A stretch of DNA of 64,000 bases from Scatophagus argus. Taxonomy: Eukaryota; Chordata; Actinopteri; Scatophagidae. This document shows, in pieces, positions 61,474-64,000 of this stretch. The first letter of the stretch is position 1. Each line of letters begins with the position of its first letter. A program made the translations under genes and the position numbers. A model generated the notes under the pieces. The model made no database searches. It was not told the origin of the DNA and saw only the letters and a program-made list of their open reading frames with translations. Location: NCBI RefSeq assembly GCF_020382885.2, contig NC_058504.1, positions 12,721,019 through 12,785,018 on the forward strand, given 5' to 3'.

Positions 61474-61862
61474 GCGCAAGGTTTTCATCCATTGGAGTGT
61501 TTAATTTACTATATAGTTGTTACAACAATAGAGGTTACTTCCATTCTTTGACATTATTATTATGTATAAATAGACAATGTGTTGCAGCAATCGCGGAAAG
61601 TAGTCACAGTCAGCTCTTTTTCAGTGTGTTTTTCATTCAAATATAGCTCAGTATTGTCGCAGCAATTGTCTGTCAAACTGTTTACAGATCTCAGCATAAA
61701 CACAACCAGCTTCATACTTTCCAAGCAGTTCTTGATTAGAATTTCATCGACTGCTTAGAGCTTCGACTGTCAGGAACAATCTGCCTAAATGTTCCCAAAC
61801 AGAGGTGTGAATAATTGATTTGTAATCACTTTCTGTTGTTTATAACAGAAAAGCCAAAGCAG

Positions 61863-61883
61863 TTCAGCACCACGAACAGCGGC
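61863..61883 (+). promoter_or_regulatory. RE1 (REST)-like site, V17
   Basis: TTCAGCACCACGAACAGCGGC: 19 of 21 matches, 686 bp beyond the V17 conserved element. One of the two changes (GAACAG for GGACAG) hits a core position. Confidence 0.72.
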
Positions 61884-61924
61884 CACACTCATGCAAAAAA
61901 CAGTCTTTGATTTTAGGGTCTTAC

Positions 61925-64000
<2,076 letters not shown>

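Larger units (their letters stand above)
60973..61924. other. V17 promoter region, MITE-like repeat, 3' flank of V18
   Basis: No gene. A CATGGGAGGGACAAAG box (61137-61152), the conserved element (61177-61190), an inverted-repeat element (61354-61473), and a strong RE1-like site (61863-61883) only about 40 bp from the V18 donor. Confidence 0.7.

Overview
The window is part of a vertebrate clustered protocadherin locus, most likely from a teleost fish. It holds 18 large, intronless first exons (called V1 to V18 here, from low to high coordinate), all on the minus strand and arrayed head to tail about every 3 to 3.5 kb. Each codes for a signal peptide, six cadherin repeats (EC1 to EC6), one membrane segment and a short cytoplasmic stretch. 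Each ends in frame at a splice donor (GAG|GTAAG or GAG|GTAAAG). V1 to V17 are complete and V18 runs off the right edge. Transcription runs from high to low coordinates, so the shared constant exons should lie left of base 1 and are not seen. The EC6, membrane and tail sequences (RYMLVGPRMSIGSTIVPGS) fit the fish Pcdh1, or alpha-type, cluster best. A gamma-type (Pcdh2) assignment is the main alternative. The fish origin is inferred from the long run of almost identical exon 3' ends and from teleost-type repeats; the species cannot be named.

Two exon families are visible. V1 to V11 mostly begin MEQRR...SAQIRYSISEE; V3 to V8 are a very tight subgroup. V12 to V18 have a GKQALA-type signal peptide and a DPDAGVNSIRTY-type EC2, with V15 and V18 a separate pair. 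In all 18 exons the last ~800 coding bases (end of EC5, EC6, membrane segment, tail) are nearly identical even at silent sites. EC1 to EC3, which carry homophilic recognition, differ. This is the mark of repeated gene conversion. Single-site markers in the shared block are scattered among non-adjacent exons.

Between exons there is a repeated regulatory layout. A CTGACACC-centred element (the likely fish form of the protocadherin conserved sequence element, CTCF-like in the sense direction) lies 180 to 257 bp upstream of every visible start codon. Family-specific motifs lie between it and the ATG: a phased TGACG site in V1 to V10 apart from V7, and a GGGAGGGAC box in most of V12 to V17. Farther upstream, 15 of 17 intervals carry a REST/NRSF (RE1)-like site, up to 19 of 21 matches, always in the same orientation. 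Together these suggest stochastic promoter choice in neurons with REST silencing elsewhere.

The remaining DNA holds a broken Tc1-like transposon between the V13 promoter and its RE1, a MITE-like inverted repeat upstream of V17, a decayed relic of a variable exon 3' end between V2 and V3, several duplicated flanking segments, and simple repeats. The first 2.7 kb is intron or 3' flank without a recognisable gene.
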